Shown here piece after piece: positions 17,691 to 26,737 of a stretch of DNA of 64,000 bases. Position numbers and translations under genes: made by a program. Position 1 is the first letter of the stretch, and each line of letters begins with the position of its first letter. Where the stretch lies: the NCBI GenBank assembly GCA_001898165.1, contig MKTD01000026.1, positions 94,933 to 158,932 of the forward strand, given 5' to 3'. Under the pieces are notes generated by a model. That model had not been told where the DNA came from and searched no databases. It saw only the letters and a list, made by a program, of their open reading frames with translations. The DNA is from Bacteroidia bacterium 43-41 (GTDB lineage: Bacteria > Bacteroidota > Bacteroidia > Bacteroidales > Dysgonomonadaceae).

Positions 17691-17735
17691 ATGAATAACG
17701 ACTAATTTTAATGAACAAATTTAAACAGAAAGTCC

Positions 17736-20700
17736 ATGAAATTGAAAATTGCAACAGTATTTAGTTTTCTTTTCTGTTCTTTTCTTTTATCTGCACAGCA
17801 GATAACCGTTTCGGGAACAGTTACGGAAGGAGCTACCGGCGATCCGGCCATAGGGGTCTCCGTGTTAGTGAAAGGTACCACCAACGGTACCGTAACAGAT
17901 ATCGACGGAAAATACTCCCTATCCAACGTATCAAGCGATGCAATATTGGTATTCAGCTACATAGGGATGCTAACCCGGGAAGAGCCAGTGAACAAACGAA
18001 GCTCCATAGATATAACACTGCAGGAAGATGTGCGGGCACTGGAAGAGGTTGTAGTGATTGGATACGGTACTAGTAAAGTGAAAGATCTTACCTCGTCCAT
18101 CACAACCATAAAACCGGATGAAATTATGAAAACACCCGCAAGCCAACCGATGTCAGCACTGCAAGGTAAAGTTCCGGGTCTGCAGATTGTCAGCAGCGGG
18201 AGTCCGGGCTCTTCTCCCACCGTACGTGTCCGGGGGATCGGGTCTTATCCGGGAAGAGACAACGAAGCGCCCCTGTATGTTGTGGATGGAGTATTTTATA
18301 ATGACATAGGGTTCTTAAACTCTGCGGATATTAATTCCGTATCTATTTTAAAAGATGCTTCCGCAGCCGCTATTTATGGTGTACGCGCCGCGAACGGCGT
18401 GATTTTAGTTGAAACAAAATCAGGACAATTTGACAAAAAACCGGAAATAACATTCGATGGCTATTATGGGGTGCAAGTTGCTCAGAATGTATTAAAGATG
18501 TCGAATGCCGAACAATTTGTGACCATGGTAATGGAATCAGGATCATCAACAGATATCGGCAACATCGATAAAGCAATGCAACGCTACGGGCGTAGCCGTG
18601 TTAACCCGAACATACCGGATGTAAATACGGATTGGTATAAGGAAATTCTACGGACAGCCCCGATACAGAACTATAATTTCGACGTATCCGGCGGAGGATC
18701 GAATGTTTCTTATTCAGTAGGTGCAAACTATTTTGCACAACAGGGTCTCTTAGATATGAAGAACGAATATGAGAGATATAATTTTCGCTCAAAGCTTGAT
18801 TTCAAAGCAACCGATTGGTTAAAACTCGGCAGTAATTTTATCTGGAGCCAGTCAACACAGTATCCGGAGGAAGTGGGAGCCTGGAACCTTGCCTATTTTG
18901 CCGTACCGATCCTACCGGTGTATGACGAATCGAATACGCAAGCAACCCCCATTCATTTTGCCAATGCACAGGATATAGGATACCGGGGCGGACAAAATCC
19001 TTTCCCGACAATGCAATTCAGCAACAAAAGGGATCAGGGGAAGAGGCTGCTGTCAAACTTTTACGCAGAAGCGACGCTGATTCCCAGTAAGCTGGTTTTC
19101 AAAACCACTTATAATCAGGCGTATTACAGTCAGAAAGAGCGCCATGTATTCCTTCCTTACTATATCGGTAATAATTTTCAGAGAGCAAACTCCGAATTGA
19201 TAAAAAAACAAAAGACCTATTCGGACGTGACTTGGGACAATTTATTAACTTACACCGACAAATTTGGCAATCATAATCTGAGCGTGATGGGAGGTACCTC
19301 TTTCCGTGACGAATCGTTCGAATCGCTCGAAGGCAAAGGATTAAATTTCCCGATCGGGAAGGAACAATCATGGTATCTCGATCAGGCGGAAACGATACCG
19401 GTTGATGATGTAAAGAACGACGGATCACGTCAATACGGCATCTCTTATTTCGGACGTCTGTCTTATAATTATGCCAACAAATATTTGTTTTATGCTACTA
19501 TGCGTGCGGACGGAAGCTCCAAATACCAGGAAAAATGGGGCTATTTTCCTACAGTCGGTATTGGATGGGTACTTACCGAAGAAGATTTTCTGAAAAACAA
19601 TGATTTCATCAATTTTTTGAAATTACGTGCAAGCTGGGGGCAATTAGGAAATGACAAGATTCAGGCAAGCGATGGAGCCCTTACAACCAGTGTTATTACG
19701 ACTGCACTGGGTGATATTCTCTATTCTGGCGCGACAGTAGGTGGCGTCTTCTCATCTCTCCGCTGGGAACTTACGGAAGAGACCAACGTTGGAGTAACAG
19801 CAAATTTGTTAAAAAACAGACTATCGCTCGATGCCGACTACTATATTCGTGATACGAAAGAGGCCGCGATTAACGTTAAAATTCCGGCAATAGGAGGAGA
19901 CGTGCTCAGGAACGTAGGTGTGATCCGAAATTCTGGTTTCGAACTGGCCCTTGACTGGAACGACCGGATCTCGGGTAATTTCCGGTACAACGTGGGTGCA
20001 AATATCTCTACATTAAAGAATGAAGTACGTAATCTCTATGGTCAGCCCTATATTGATGGAGGATCGGCCGAATTTCGGCAACGCTCTATCATAGGAAAAC
20101 CTTTGCTGGCATTCTATGGATATGAAGTGACGGGCGTTTATCAGAATGAGGCGGAAATAGAGGCCGATACTTTTGCAAAAGCAAACGGGCTGGTACCGGG
20201 CGACCTTAAATACAGGGATACAAACAAAGATGGAGAGATCAACGATGACGACCGCGTAGTCCTGGGTTCTTATTTTCCAAATTTCATGTATGGGGCAAAC
20301 TTCGGTTTGGAATATAAAAACTTTGACTTTTCCCTCAGTTTAATGGGACAGAGCGGTAATAAGATTCTAAATCGTAAGAGAGGGGAATTTATCTGGACAA
20401 ACGATACCAATATCGATGCCGATCTGGCAAAAAATCGCTGGCATGGCGAAGGGACTTCCAACAGCTATCCCTCCTCGGCAGGCTTGAGAAAAGGATGGAA
20501 TCAAAAAATGAGTACCTTCTTTGTTGAAGACGGATCATTTTTCCGCATACAGAATATTCAATTGGGGTACAATATCCAAAACCAACACTGGTTGGGTTAT
20601 CAGATACCTTTCATGAGAGTATACCTTACTGCCGACCGTCCGTTTACTCTCTTTAACTATAACGGGTTCAATCCGGAAGTAGCCAATGGGATAGACACGC

Positions 20701-20753
20701 AGACCTATCCTATTCCATCGACCTACACCGTCGGCTTGACAATAAAATTTTAA
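17736..20753 (+). CDS. SusC/RagA-family TonB-dependent outer-membrane transporter
   Basis: A 1005-residue TonB-dependent receptor. Signal peptide to about residue 21 (LLSAQQ), then the N-terminal carboxypeptidase-like regulatory domain typical of SusC (about 24-98), a TonB box region (LEEVVVIGYG, about 102-111), the plug with VRVRGIGS and PLYVVDGVFYN, LKDASAAAIYGVRAANGVIL, and a beta-barrel ending in a terminal strand (YTVGLTIKF). SusC proteins import oligosaccharides captured by the SusD partner across the outer membrane using TonB energy. susD follows after 19 bp. The enzymes of the locus suggest beta-1,2-gluco-oligosaccharides as cargo. Confidence 0.95.
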   Translation: MKLKIATVFSFLFCSFLLSAQQITVSGTVTEGATGDPAIGVSVLVKGTTNGTVTDIDGKYSLSNVSSDAILVFSYIGMLTREEPVNKRSSIDITLQEDVRALEEVVVIGYGTSKVKDLTSSITTIKPDEIMKTPASQPMSALQGKVPGLQIVSSGSPGSSPTVRVRGIGSYPGRDNEAPLYVVDGVFYNDIGFLNSADINSVSILKDASAAAIYGVRAANGVILVETKSGQFDKKPEITFDGYYGVQVAQNVLKMSNAEQFVTMVMESGSSTDIGNIDKAMQRYGRSRVNPNIPDVNTDWYKEILRTAPIQNYNFDVSGGGSNVSYSVGANYFAQQGLLDMKNEYERYNFRSKLDFKATDWLKLGSNFIWSQSTQYPEEVGAWNLAYFAVPILPVYDESNTQATPIHFANAQDIGYRGGQNPFPTMQFSNKRDQGKRLLSNFYAEATLIPSKLVFKTTYNQAYYSQKERHVFLPYYIGNNFQRANSELIKKQKTYSDVTWDNLLTYTDKFGNHNLSVMGGTSFRDESFESLEGKGLNFPIGKEQSWYLDQAETIPVDDVKNDGSRQYGISYFGRLSYNYANKYLFYATMRADGSSKYQEKWGYFPTVGIGWVLTEEDFLKNNDFINFLKLRASWGQLGNDKIQASDGALTTSVITTALGDILYSGATVGGVFSSLRWELTEETNVGVTANLLKNRLSLDADYYIRDTKEAAINVKIPAIGGDVLRNVGVIRNSGFELALDWNDRISGNFRYNVGANISTLKNEVRNLYGQPYIDGGSAEFRQRSIIGKPLLAFYGYEVTGVYQNEAEIEADTFAKANGLVPGDLKYRDTNKDGEINDDDRVVLGSYFPNFMYGANFGLEYKNFDFSLSLMGQSGNKILNRKRGEFIWTNDTNIDADLAKNRWHGEGTSNSYPSSAGLRKGWNQKMSTFFVEDGSFFRIQNIQLGYNIQNQHWLGYQIPFMRVYLTADRPFTLFNYNGFNPEVANGIDTQTYPIPSTYTVGLTIKF

Positions 20754-20772
20754 CTGTCTAATCAAAAACAAT

Positions 20773-22302
20773 ATGCAACAGATAAAAAAATATACCGCCG
20801 TTCCTATCATCCTGTTCATGCTGCTTTTTACCGCTTGTCATGACCTGCTCAATGAACCGGCAGAAAACAGAACGTATACGGGAGAGACCGATTATACCCA
20901 ATCGGAAAATATGATTCTCCCATTGATTGGAGCTTATGCAAAATTCTATGATATCGGATGGGAAACTTATCCGCTTATCTCGGTTCGCGGAGACGATGTA
21001 AACGCTGGAGGATTGGGTGATCAACAGGATTTTATGGAAACCGATCATTTTCGTTATAATAAAGATTACTGGATGTATAACTCTCTCTGGGAAGGTTTTT
21101 ATTCCAGGGTGTTTAACCATTATTCGGCAATTGATCAAATTGAATTGTACCGCAAAAATGGGGCCAATAACAATCTGGCCAACCAATATATCGCTGAGAT
21201 CAAAACCATGCGGGCATTCTTGTTATTCCAGATTTCCCGCGTTTGGGGTGATATTCTGATCCCGCCCGATTATGATCCTACAAACTTGCTCAAAACGGAG
21301 CTATCTACAAAAGAGCAGGTGATGCAGTTTATCTCTGATGAAATGACAGAGGCAGTCAACGCATTGCCCGATATGCATCCCAACCAGCGTACCGATATTC
21401 CCGGAGGAGTGACCAAATACACCGCCCTGGCAATGAAAGCTTTAGCAAATCTCGAATTAAAGAATTACCAGGCTGTCGCAGATGCAACCTCGCAAATTAT
21501 CCAATCAGGAAAATTCGCGCTGGAGCCGGACTTTTACGAACTATTCAAGATAAAGGGAAAGTTAAATCGGGAGAATATTCTGGAATTTCAGTATTCCGAT
21601 TTCGGACAAAGTTCCGGGGACAGCAAAAATTACCTATGGGCATTTTTCGGCCCACAAAACTGGACGCCCAAGGTAACCGGTGTTGGCGGTGGATGGGGAT
21701 TTTTCGAGCCCAGCATGAAATATATCAAGTTCATGCTCAACCGGGGTGAAACAACGCGCCTCGAAACCAGTGTACTTTTTACCAGTCGGGGCATCCAGGA
21801 AATCAAGAAAGATCCGGCATATGCAACCTTACCAAACTGGATTTCCAATACCACTCGGTCGGGCGACGTGATCAACGATTTTGCCCGCGCCCTGTTTTCC
21901 AGCGGAAAACATTATCTTCCAAGCGATCAGATGATTCCCGGGCGGACCGAGTATGGTTCCAATAAGAATATGCAGCTTATCCGTTATTCCGAAATATTGC
22001 TTATGTATGCCGAAGCATTAACCAACGGGGCGACCGGATCTGTAATGACAGCCGATCAGGCTGTAAACCTGGTACGGAAGAGAGCCGGCTTAAGCAATTT
22101 GTCGGGAGTAACACACCAGCAAGTGATGGATGAGAAGTTTGCCGAGCTGGCCATGGAATGGGGGACCCGTTATTATGATATGTTGCGGCTGGAGAAATAT
22201 AATGAATTAAGCTATGATGGCAGAACTTTTACTCCCGATCTCGCCTTTCTGCCTTATCCGCAGAACCAGGTGGACCAGCTTCCCGCTTTGAGGAAAAAAT
22301 AA
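20773..22302 (+). CDS. SusD/RagB-family surface glycan-binding lipoprotein
   Basis: A 509-residue lipoprotein with lipobox LFTAC (Cys22). The family layout is clear: an N-terminal helical TPR-like scaffold (YIAEIKTMRAFLLFQISRVWG), the variable middle, and the C-terminal LIRYSEILLMYAEAL followed by VRKRAGL and YYDMLRLEKY. SusD sits as a lid on the SusC barrel and binds glycan at the cell surface. It lies 19 bp after susC and 24 bp before the LamG lipoprotein, in one operon. Confidence 0.95.
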   Translation: MQQIKKYTAVPIILFMLLFTACHDLLNEPAENRTYTGETDYTQSENMILPLIGAYAKFYDIGWETYPLISVRGDDVNAGGLGDQQDFMETDHFRYNKDYWMYNSLWEGFYSRVFNHYSAIDQIELYRKNGANNNLANQYIAEIKTMRAFLLFQISRVWGDILIPPDYDPTNLLKTELSTKEQVMQFISDEMTEAVNALPDMHPNQRTDIPGGVTKYTALAMKALANLELKNYQAVADATSQIIQSGKFALEPDFYELFKIKGKLNRENILEFQYSDFGQSSGDSKNYLWAFFGPQNWTPKVTGVGGGWGFFEPSMKYIKFMLNRGETTRLETSVLFTSRGIQEIKKDPAYATLPNWISNTTRSGDVINDFARALFSSGKHYLPSDQMIPGRTEYGSNKNMQLIRYSEILLMYAEALTNGATGSVMTADQAVNLVRKRAGLSNLSGVTHQQVMDEKFAELAMEWGTRYYDMLRLEKYNELSYDGRTFTPDLAFLPYPQNQVDQLPALRKK

Positions 22303-22326
22303 TTAAAATATCTAACCTAGCAGAAA

Positions 22327-23415
22327 ATGAGGACATTAAAATATTTATTCATCAGCATACTGGCTATTTTCATCATAGCTTGCGAAAGTGGCATTGATCC
22401 CATCACGCCAGTCAATCCGGGGCCGGATAAAACAGATCCTGTGATTCAGATACAATACCCTTTAGAGGGCACATTAATCAGGGTGAGAGAAGATGTAACA
22501 CCAATCAAGATCCAAGTTGATGCGACGGATGATATCGAACTCGCGTCAGTCGCAATAAGTCTCGATGGAACAGAAATTGCGACTTTCTCCGACTTCAAAG
22601 ATTACCGTCATGCAATCATCTCTCACAATTACGCCACACTGACCAATGGCAAACATACACTAAGTGTATCGGCAAAGGATTTATCCGGCAAGGCCTCTAC
22701 CCAATCGGTTAAATTTGAAAAAGTAGAACCCTACACGCCGAAATTCGATGGCGAAATATTCTATGTACCATTCGATGGCGATTATTTGGATCTGGTCAGT
22801 ATAAATGAAGCGACAAAAGTAGGTAATCCCTCTTTTGCGAATGGGAAATTCCAAAAAGCATACCTAGGAGCCGCAGATGCCTATCTCACCTTCCCCACAA
22901 AAGATGAAAGCAAAGGCCTCAATCTTTTAGGTGCGGAATTCAGCGCAGCTTTCTGGTATAAATTGAACTCCTCACCCAATCGTGCCGGGATATTAGTTAT
23001 CGGCCCTGTAGATACAGAAAATCCCACGAAAATGAACAATCGAAATCATGGATTCAGGTTTTTCAGAGAAGGGAGCTCCAGTAAACAGACCTTTAAATTG
23101 AATGCCGGCAACGGTACCTCCGATGCCTGGTTCGACGGAGGAGACAATGCAAGTTTAACGAATAACGGAGAGTGGGTACATATCGCTTTTACCATATCCA
23201 AAACTAAATGTACGATCTATTTTAACGGAAAGGTAGTGAGCGACGGTGTTTTTACAGGGATAAGCTGGGCGGGATGTGATCTTTTATCTATCGGATCAGG
23301 AGCGCCCAGATTCACCGGCTGGGATCATCTCTCGGATCAGAGCCTGATAGATGAGTTGCGTATATTTAATAAGGCACTGACACAGAACGAAGTTCAGGCG
23401 ATGATCGCAAATTAA
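22327..23415 (+). CDS. Surface lipoprotein with Ig-like and LamG domains
   Basis: A 362-residue lipoprotein (lipobox IIAC, Cys19). After a Pro/Asp-rich linker comes an Ig-like domain (about 38-135: DPVIQIQYPLEGTLIRV, GKHTLSVSAKDLSG) and a concanavalin/LamG-type jelly-roll (about 140-360: FNGKVVSDGVF, LIDELRIFNKALT). In the third position after susC-susD this is the usual place of a surface glycan-binding protein, so that is the likely role. It shows no recognisable catalytic motif. A hairpin that looks like a terminator follows its stop. Confidence 0.85.
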   Translation: MRTLKYLFISILAIFIIACESGIDPITPVNPGPDKTDPVIQIQYPLEGTLIRVREDVTPIKIQVDATDDIELASVAISLDGTEIATFSDFKDYRHAIISHNYATLTNGKHTLSVSAKDLSGKASTQSVKFEKVEPYTPKFDGEIFYVPFDGDYLDLVSINEATKVGNPSFANGKFQKAYLGAADAYLTFPTKDESKGLNLLGAEFSAAFWYKLNSSPNRAGILVIGPVDTENPTKMNNRNHGFRFFREGSSSKQTFKLNAGNGTSDAWFDGGDNASLTNNGEWVHIAFTISKTKCTIYFNGKVVSDGVFTGISWAGCDLLSIGSGAPRFTGWDHLSDQSLIDELRIFNKALTQNEVQAMIAN

Positions 23416-23470
23416 CAATCAGACTTTGATTTCAAGCCCTTTGATTTTATTTTTAGACCAAAATAACGGG

Positions 23471-23504
23471 AAAGCCCTACACACCAGAGCGGGTAGGGCT
23501 TTTT
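23471..23504 (+). terminator. Intra-operon hairpin/terminator
   Basis: AAAGCCCTAC (23471-23480) pairs perfectly with GTAGGGCTTT (23493-23502), with a 12-nt loop and a short run of T. It lies between the binding-protein genes and the enzyme genes, 12 bp before the GH144 start, and could lower enzyme expression relative to susC/susD. Confidence 0.75.
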
Positions 23505-23515
23505 ACCGCTTAGCA

Positions 23516-25168
23516 ATGACAAGATTAATCATATATTCAGCGCTGTTCCTCCTCACCATTGCCTGTAGCAAAGAGACAGATACTCCGGAACCTGACCAGC
23601 ATGATGTTCCGCTGACGTACCGTTCAATTACAATAGACGGAACTTCAAACGGGCTCCGGTATGAAAACGTTGGACGGAATCCGGAGATACAGGTCTCATT
23701 CACTACCGCGATAGATAAATCATCGGCCGCACAGGCCGTCGATCTGGTAGATAAGGAAATGACCAAGGTCGCCGTAGCTATTTCCTTTATAGATAACGAT
23801 AGCGTCATTGTGATAAAGTCATCCTCTCCTTTGGAATGGTTGTCAAAATATACATTGACCGTATCGACAAACCTGAAGAGTAAGCGGGGAGCATCCCTTC
23901 TTGCGCCGGTCTCTGTAAATCTGGTTACCGCACTGGATTCTACCGATAAATTTCCGGTTATTCCCGATGAAGAATTACTGACATTGGTACAAAAACAAAC
24001 ATTCAGCTACTTCTGGGATTTCGGGCATCCTGTCAGCGGAATGGCACGCGAGCGAAGCTCTTCGGGAGATATTGTGACCACTGGCGGTACCGGATTTGGA
24101 ATTATGGCGATGATTGTGGCCGTGGAACGACAGTTTATAAGCCGGGAAGCCGCTGTAGGCCGCCTGTTGAAGATCGTCCGTTTCTTGAGGAATAACGCTA
24201 CCCGCTATCATGGAGCTTTTGCCCATTGGATCAATGGCAGTACCGGCCAGACACAGCCTTTTAGTGAAAAAGATAACGGCGCAGACCTTGTAGAGACCTC
24301 TTTTTTATTCCAGGGAGTGTTGACGGCAAGGCAATATTTCACGAAAGAGAACCCGGAAGAAACAGAGTTAAGGAATTTAATTGCTGAATTGTGGGAAGCA
24401 GTCGAGTGGTCGTGGTTTCGCCATAACAATGAAGAGGTGCTTTATTGGCACTGGAGCCCCGATTACGGTTGGGAAATGAATCATAAGATCAGGGGTTGGG
24501 ATGAGTGCTTAATCACTTATGTACTGGCAGCGTCGTCTCCTACCTTTCCTGTCAGCAAAACCGTTTATGACAACGGTTGGGCGGACAACGGCAATATAAG
24601 GAACAACGGAATATATTACGATTTCCAACTGCCCTTAGGTCCTTCTTACGGAGGTCCTCTCTTTTTCGCCCATTACTCATTTCTCGGTTTAAATCCTAAG
24701 AACTTACAGGACCAATATGCCGATTATTGGCAACAGAATGTAAATCATGCTAAAATCAATCATGCGTATTGCAGCAGAAATCCAGCCCATTATCTGGGAT
24801 ACAGCGAGATCTGCTGGGGATTGAGCGCCAGTGACGGAAATAACGGATATAGCGCACACTCTCCCACCAACGATAAAGGAGTGATCACGCCAACAGCCGC
24901 TTTATCTTCGATGCCGTATACACCGGAGGAATCCATGGCGGCGCTTCATTTCTTCTACTATAAATTGGGAAATCAATTGTGGAAACAATACGGGTTCATA
25001 GACGCATTTAATCTGACGGAAAAATGGTATGCAAGCGATTTTCTGGCAATTGACCAGGGTCCCATTATCGTCATGATCGAAAATTACAGAACCGGACTAC
25101 TTTGGGATCTGTTTATGGGTATTCCTGAAATACAGGCTGGATTAGCGAAGCTCGGATTTACTGATTGA
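23516..25168 (+). CDS. GH144-type endo-beta-1,2-glucanase, lipoprotein, with Ig-like domain
   Basis: A 550-residue lipoprotein (MTRLIIYSALFLLTIAC, Cys17), then an Ig-like domain (about 30-140) and a C-terminal (alpha/alpha)6 glucoamylase-type domain (about 150-545). The domain shows FSYFWDFGHP, VVTTGG-like DIVTTGGTGFG, YWHWSPDYGWEMN, NECLITY-like DECLITYVLAASSP, GGPLFFAHYSF, CWGLSASDG and a closing IDQGPIIVMIENYRTGLLW. These are hallmarks of the family that contains the Chitinophaga pinensis endo-beta-1,2-glucanase. It probably cuts beta-1,2-glucan at the cell surface. I chose the ATG at 23516 because the lipoprotein signal starts there; the frame is open further upstream across the hairpin. 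Confidence 0.86.
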   Translation: MTRLIIYSALFLLTIACSKETDTPEPDQHDVPLTYRSITIDGTSNGLRYENVGRNPEIQVSFTTAIDKSSAAQAVDLVDKEMTKVAVAISFIDNDSVIVIKSSSPLEWLSKYTLTVSTNLKSKRGASLLAPVSVNLVTALDSTDKFPVIPDEELLTLVQKQTFSYFWDFGHPVSGMARERSSSGDIVTTGGTGFGIMAMIVAVERQFISREAAVGRLLKIVRFLRNNATRYHGAFAHWINGSTGQTQPFSEKDNGADLVETSFLFQGVLTARQYFTKENPEETELRNLIAELWEAVEWSWFRHNNEEVLYWHWSPDYGWEMNHKIRGWDECLITYVLAASSPTFPVSKTVYDNGWADNGNIRNNGIYYDFQLPLGPSYGGPLFFAHYSFLGLNPKNLQDQYADYWQQNVNHAKINHAYCSRNPAHYLGYSEICWGLSASDGNNGYSAHSPTNDKGVITPTAALSSMPYTPEESMAALHFFYYKLGNQLWKQYGFIDAFNLTEKWYASDFLAIDQGPIIVMIENYRTGLLWDLFMGIPEIQAGLAKLGFTD

Positions 25169-25316
25169 GTCAAGAAACAGTTTTCCACTTCCACAACCCA
25201 CCCCATCTATGAAAGCAGGGTCATGGCAAAATAAACCGAAAAGCATATTTACAAAGGGAACAGGCATTACCCGGTATACCTGTATAAAAAATGATTTTAC
25301 AGAAAATTCAGCAAAG

Positions 25317-26693
25317 ATGAATAATCGCAAACTCTTATCAATCACAACGCTGGTTATCGGCAGTTTTTTTCTCGTAACGTGCAATAACAATCAAAGAGAA
25401 TCGGCTGCAACCCGAGAAAAGGGGCATCCCGCCTCTTTCGCGTCGGACGAAGAATTTCTCGATTTCATCCAGAAGACTCATCTCAATTACATGTGGGAAG
25501 GAGCGGAACCCATATCGGGGTTAGCGCCGGAACGCATCCATATGGATGGTATTTATCCGGAGAACGATGCGGATGTTATCACCACGGGAGGAAGTGGATT
25601 CGGTGTCGCCGGCTTGCTCGTCGGCATCAACCGGGGATTTATCCCCCGCGAAGAAGGTGTTGAGCGATTACACAAAATAACCGACTATTTGACCGCGTCT
25701 GATCGGTTCCACGGGATATGGCCTCACTGGCTGCACGGCCCTGCGGGAAAAGTAAAAGCGTTCAGCCAAAAAGATAACGGCGGCGATCTGGTGGAAAGCG
25801 CTTTTCTCATGCAAGGCTTACTTTGCGTAAGGGAATATTTTAAGAACGGGAACGAAAGCGAAAAACAACTGGCCGGAAAGATCAACACCCTCTGGCGGGA
25901 AATGGACTGGACCTGGTACCTGAACGGACAAGACGTACTCTACTGGCACTGGAGCCCGGAATACGGATGGGAGATGAATTTCCCACTGGAAGGATATAAC
26001 GAATGCCTCATCACCTATATCCTCGCTGCATCCTCTCCTACCCATTCCATTCCGGCAGCCGCCTATCACAACGGTTGGGCACGCGGCGGAGAGATCAAAA
26101 GCGATGCTGTTGCCTACAACTACCCGCTTGTGCTGAAGCATAACGGAGCGGAAAAATACGGGGGACCGCTATTCTGGGCGCATTACTCTTATATTGGACT
26201 GAATCCGAAAGGATTAAAAGATCAATATGCCGATTACTGGCAACTCAACCGCAACCAAGCGCTGATCAATTACGAATACTGCGTGGAGAATCCCAAAGGG
26301 TTTGAAGGATATGGCGATAACTGCTGGGGGTTGACGGCAAGCTACTCACTAAGAGGCTATTCAGCCCATATGCCGGCGAAAAATGATCTGGGCGTAATCA
26401 CGCCTACGGCGGCATTATCCAGCTTCCCCTACACACCCGACCAATCGATGAGGGCATTGAAACATTTTTATTTCGATCTGGGCGGTAAGATATGGGGAAA
26501 GTACGGCTTTTATGACGCGTTCAGTATCCAGTACGATTGGTACCCGCAACGCTATTTGGCCATTGACCAGCTCACTATTGCCCCGATGATCGAGAATTAC
26601 CGTACCGGCTTGCTCTGGAAGTTGTTTATGGGGGCGCCTGAAATTCAAGAAGGATTGAAGAAATTGGGATTCACCTATGAAAATGAAAAGTGA
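25317..26693 (+). CDS. Second GH144-type glucanase, lipoprotein
   Basis: A 458-residue lipoprotein (MNNRKLLSITTLVIGSFFLV, lipobox LVTC, Cys22) with a GH144/glucoamylase-type domain over about 45-455. It is a clear paralogue of the preceding gene: YWHWSPEYGWEMN, ECLITYILAASSP, GGPLFWAHYSYIGLNPKGL, CWGLTASYS and the terminal IENYRTGLLWKLFMGAPEIQ. It lacks the Ig-like domain, so it is more compact and may sit in the periplasm or work on shorter chains. The start at 25317 is chosen because the signal peptide begins there. The 148 bp before it contain no other gene. Confidence 0.85.
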   Translation: MNNRKLLSITTLVIGSFFLVTCNNNQRESAATREKGHPASFASDEEFLDFIQKTHLNYMWEGAEPISGLAPERIHMDGIYPENDADVITTGGSGFGVAGLLVGINRGFIPREEGVERLHKITDYLTASDRFHGIWPHWLHGPAGKVKAFSQKDNGGDLVESAFLMQGLLCVREYFKNGNESEKQLAGKINTLWREMDWTWYLNGQDVLYWHWSPEYGWEMNFPLEGYNECLITYILAASSPTHSIPAAAYHNGWARGGEIKSDAVAYNYPLVLKHNGAEKYGGPLFWAHYSYIGLNPKGLKDQYADYWQLNRNQALINYEYCVENPKGFEGYGDNCWGLTASYSLRGYSAHMPAKNDLGVITPTAALSSFPYTPDQSMRALKHFYFDLGGKIWGKYGFYDAFSIQYDWYPQRYLAIDQLTIAPMIENYRTGLLWKLFMGAPEIQEGLKKLGFTYENEK

Positions 26694-26737
26694 ATAAAGA
26701 GAAAAAATATTTTTAGAACAAGGGATAAAATAGAAAA

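Larger units (their letters stand above)
17309..17735. promoter_or_regulatory. Regulatory region between the regulator and susC
   Basis: No gene. It holds a perfect 16-bp palindrome TATGTTATATAACATA (17404-17419) and an upstream half-copy TATATAACA (17340-17348), then a palindrome-rich stretch (GCTATGCCATAGC at 17543-17555; ACTATTGC at 17579 pairing with GCAATAGT at 17630; GCAAGCTTGC at 17605-17614) ending in a family-1 right terminus at 17674-17690. A second partial terminus, AAATTTAAACAG, lies at 17717-17728. The palindrome is a candidate operator of the regulator upstream. Confidence 0.55.
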
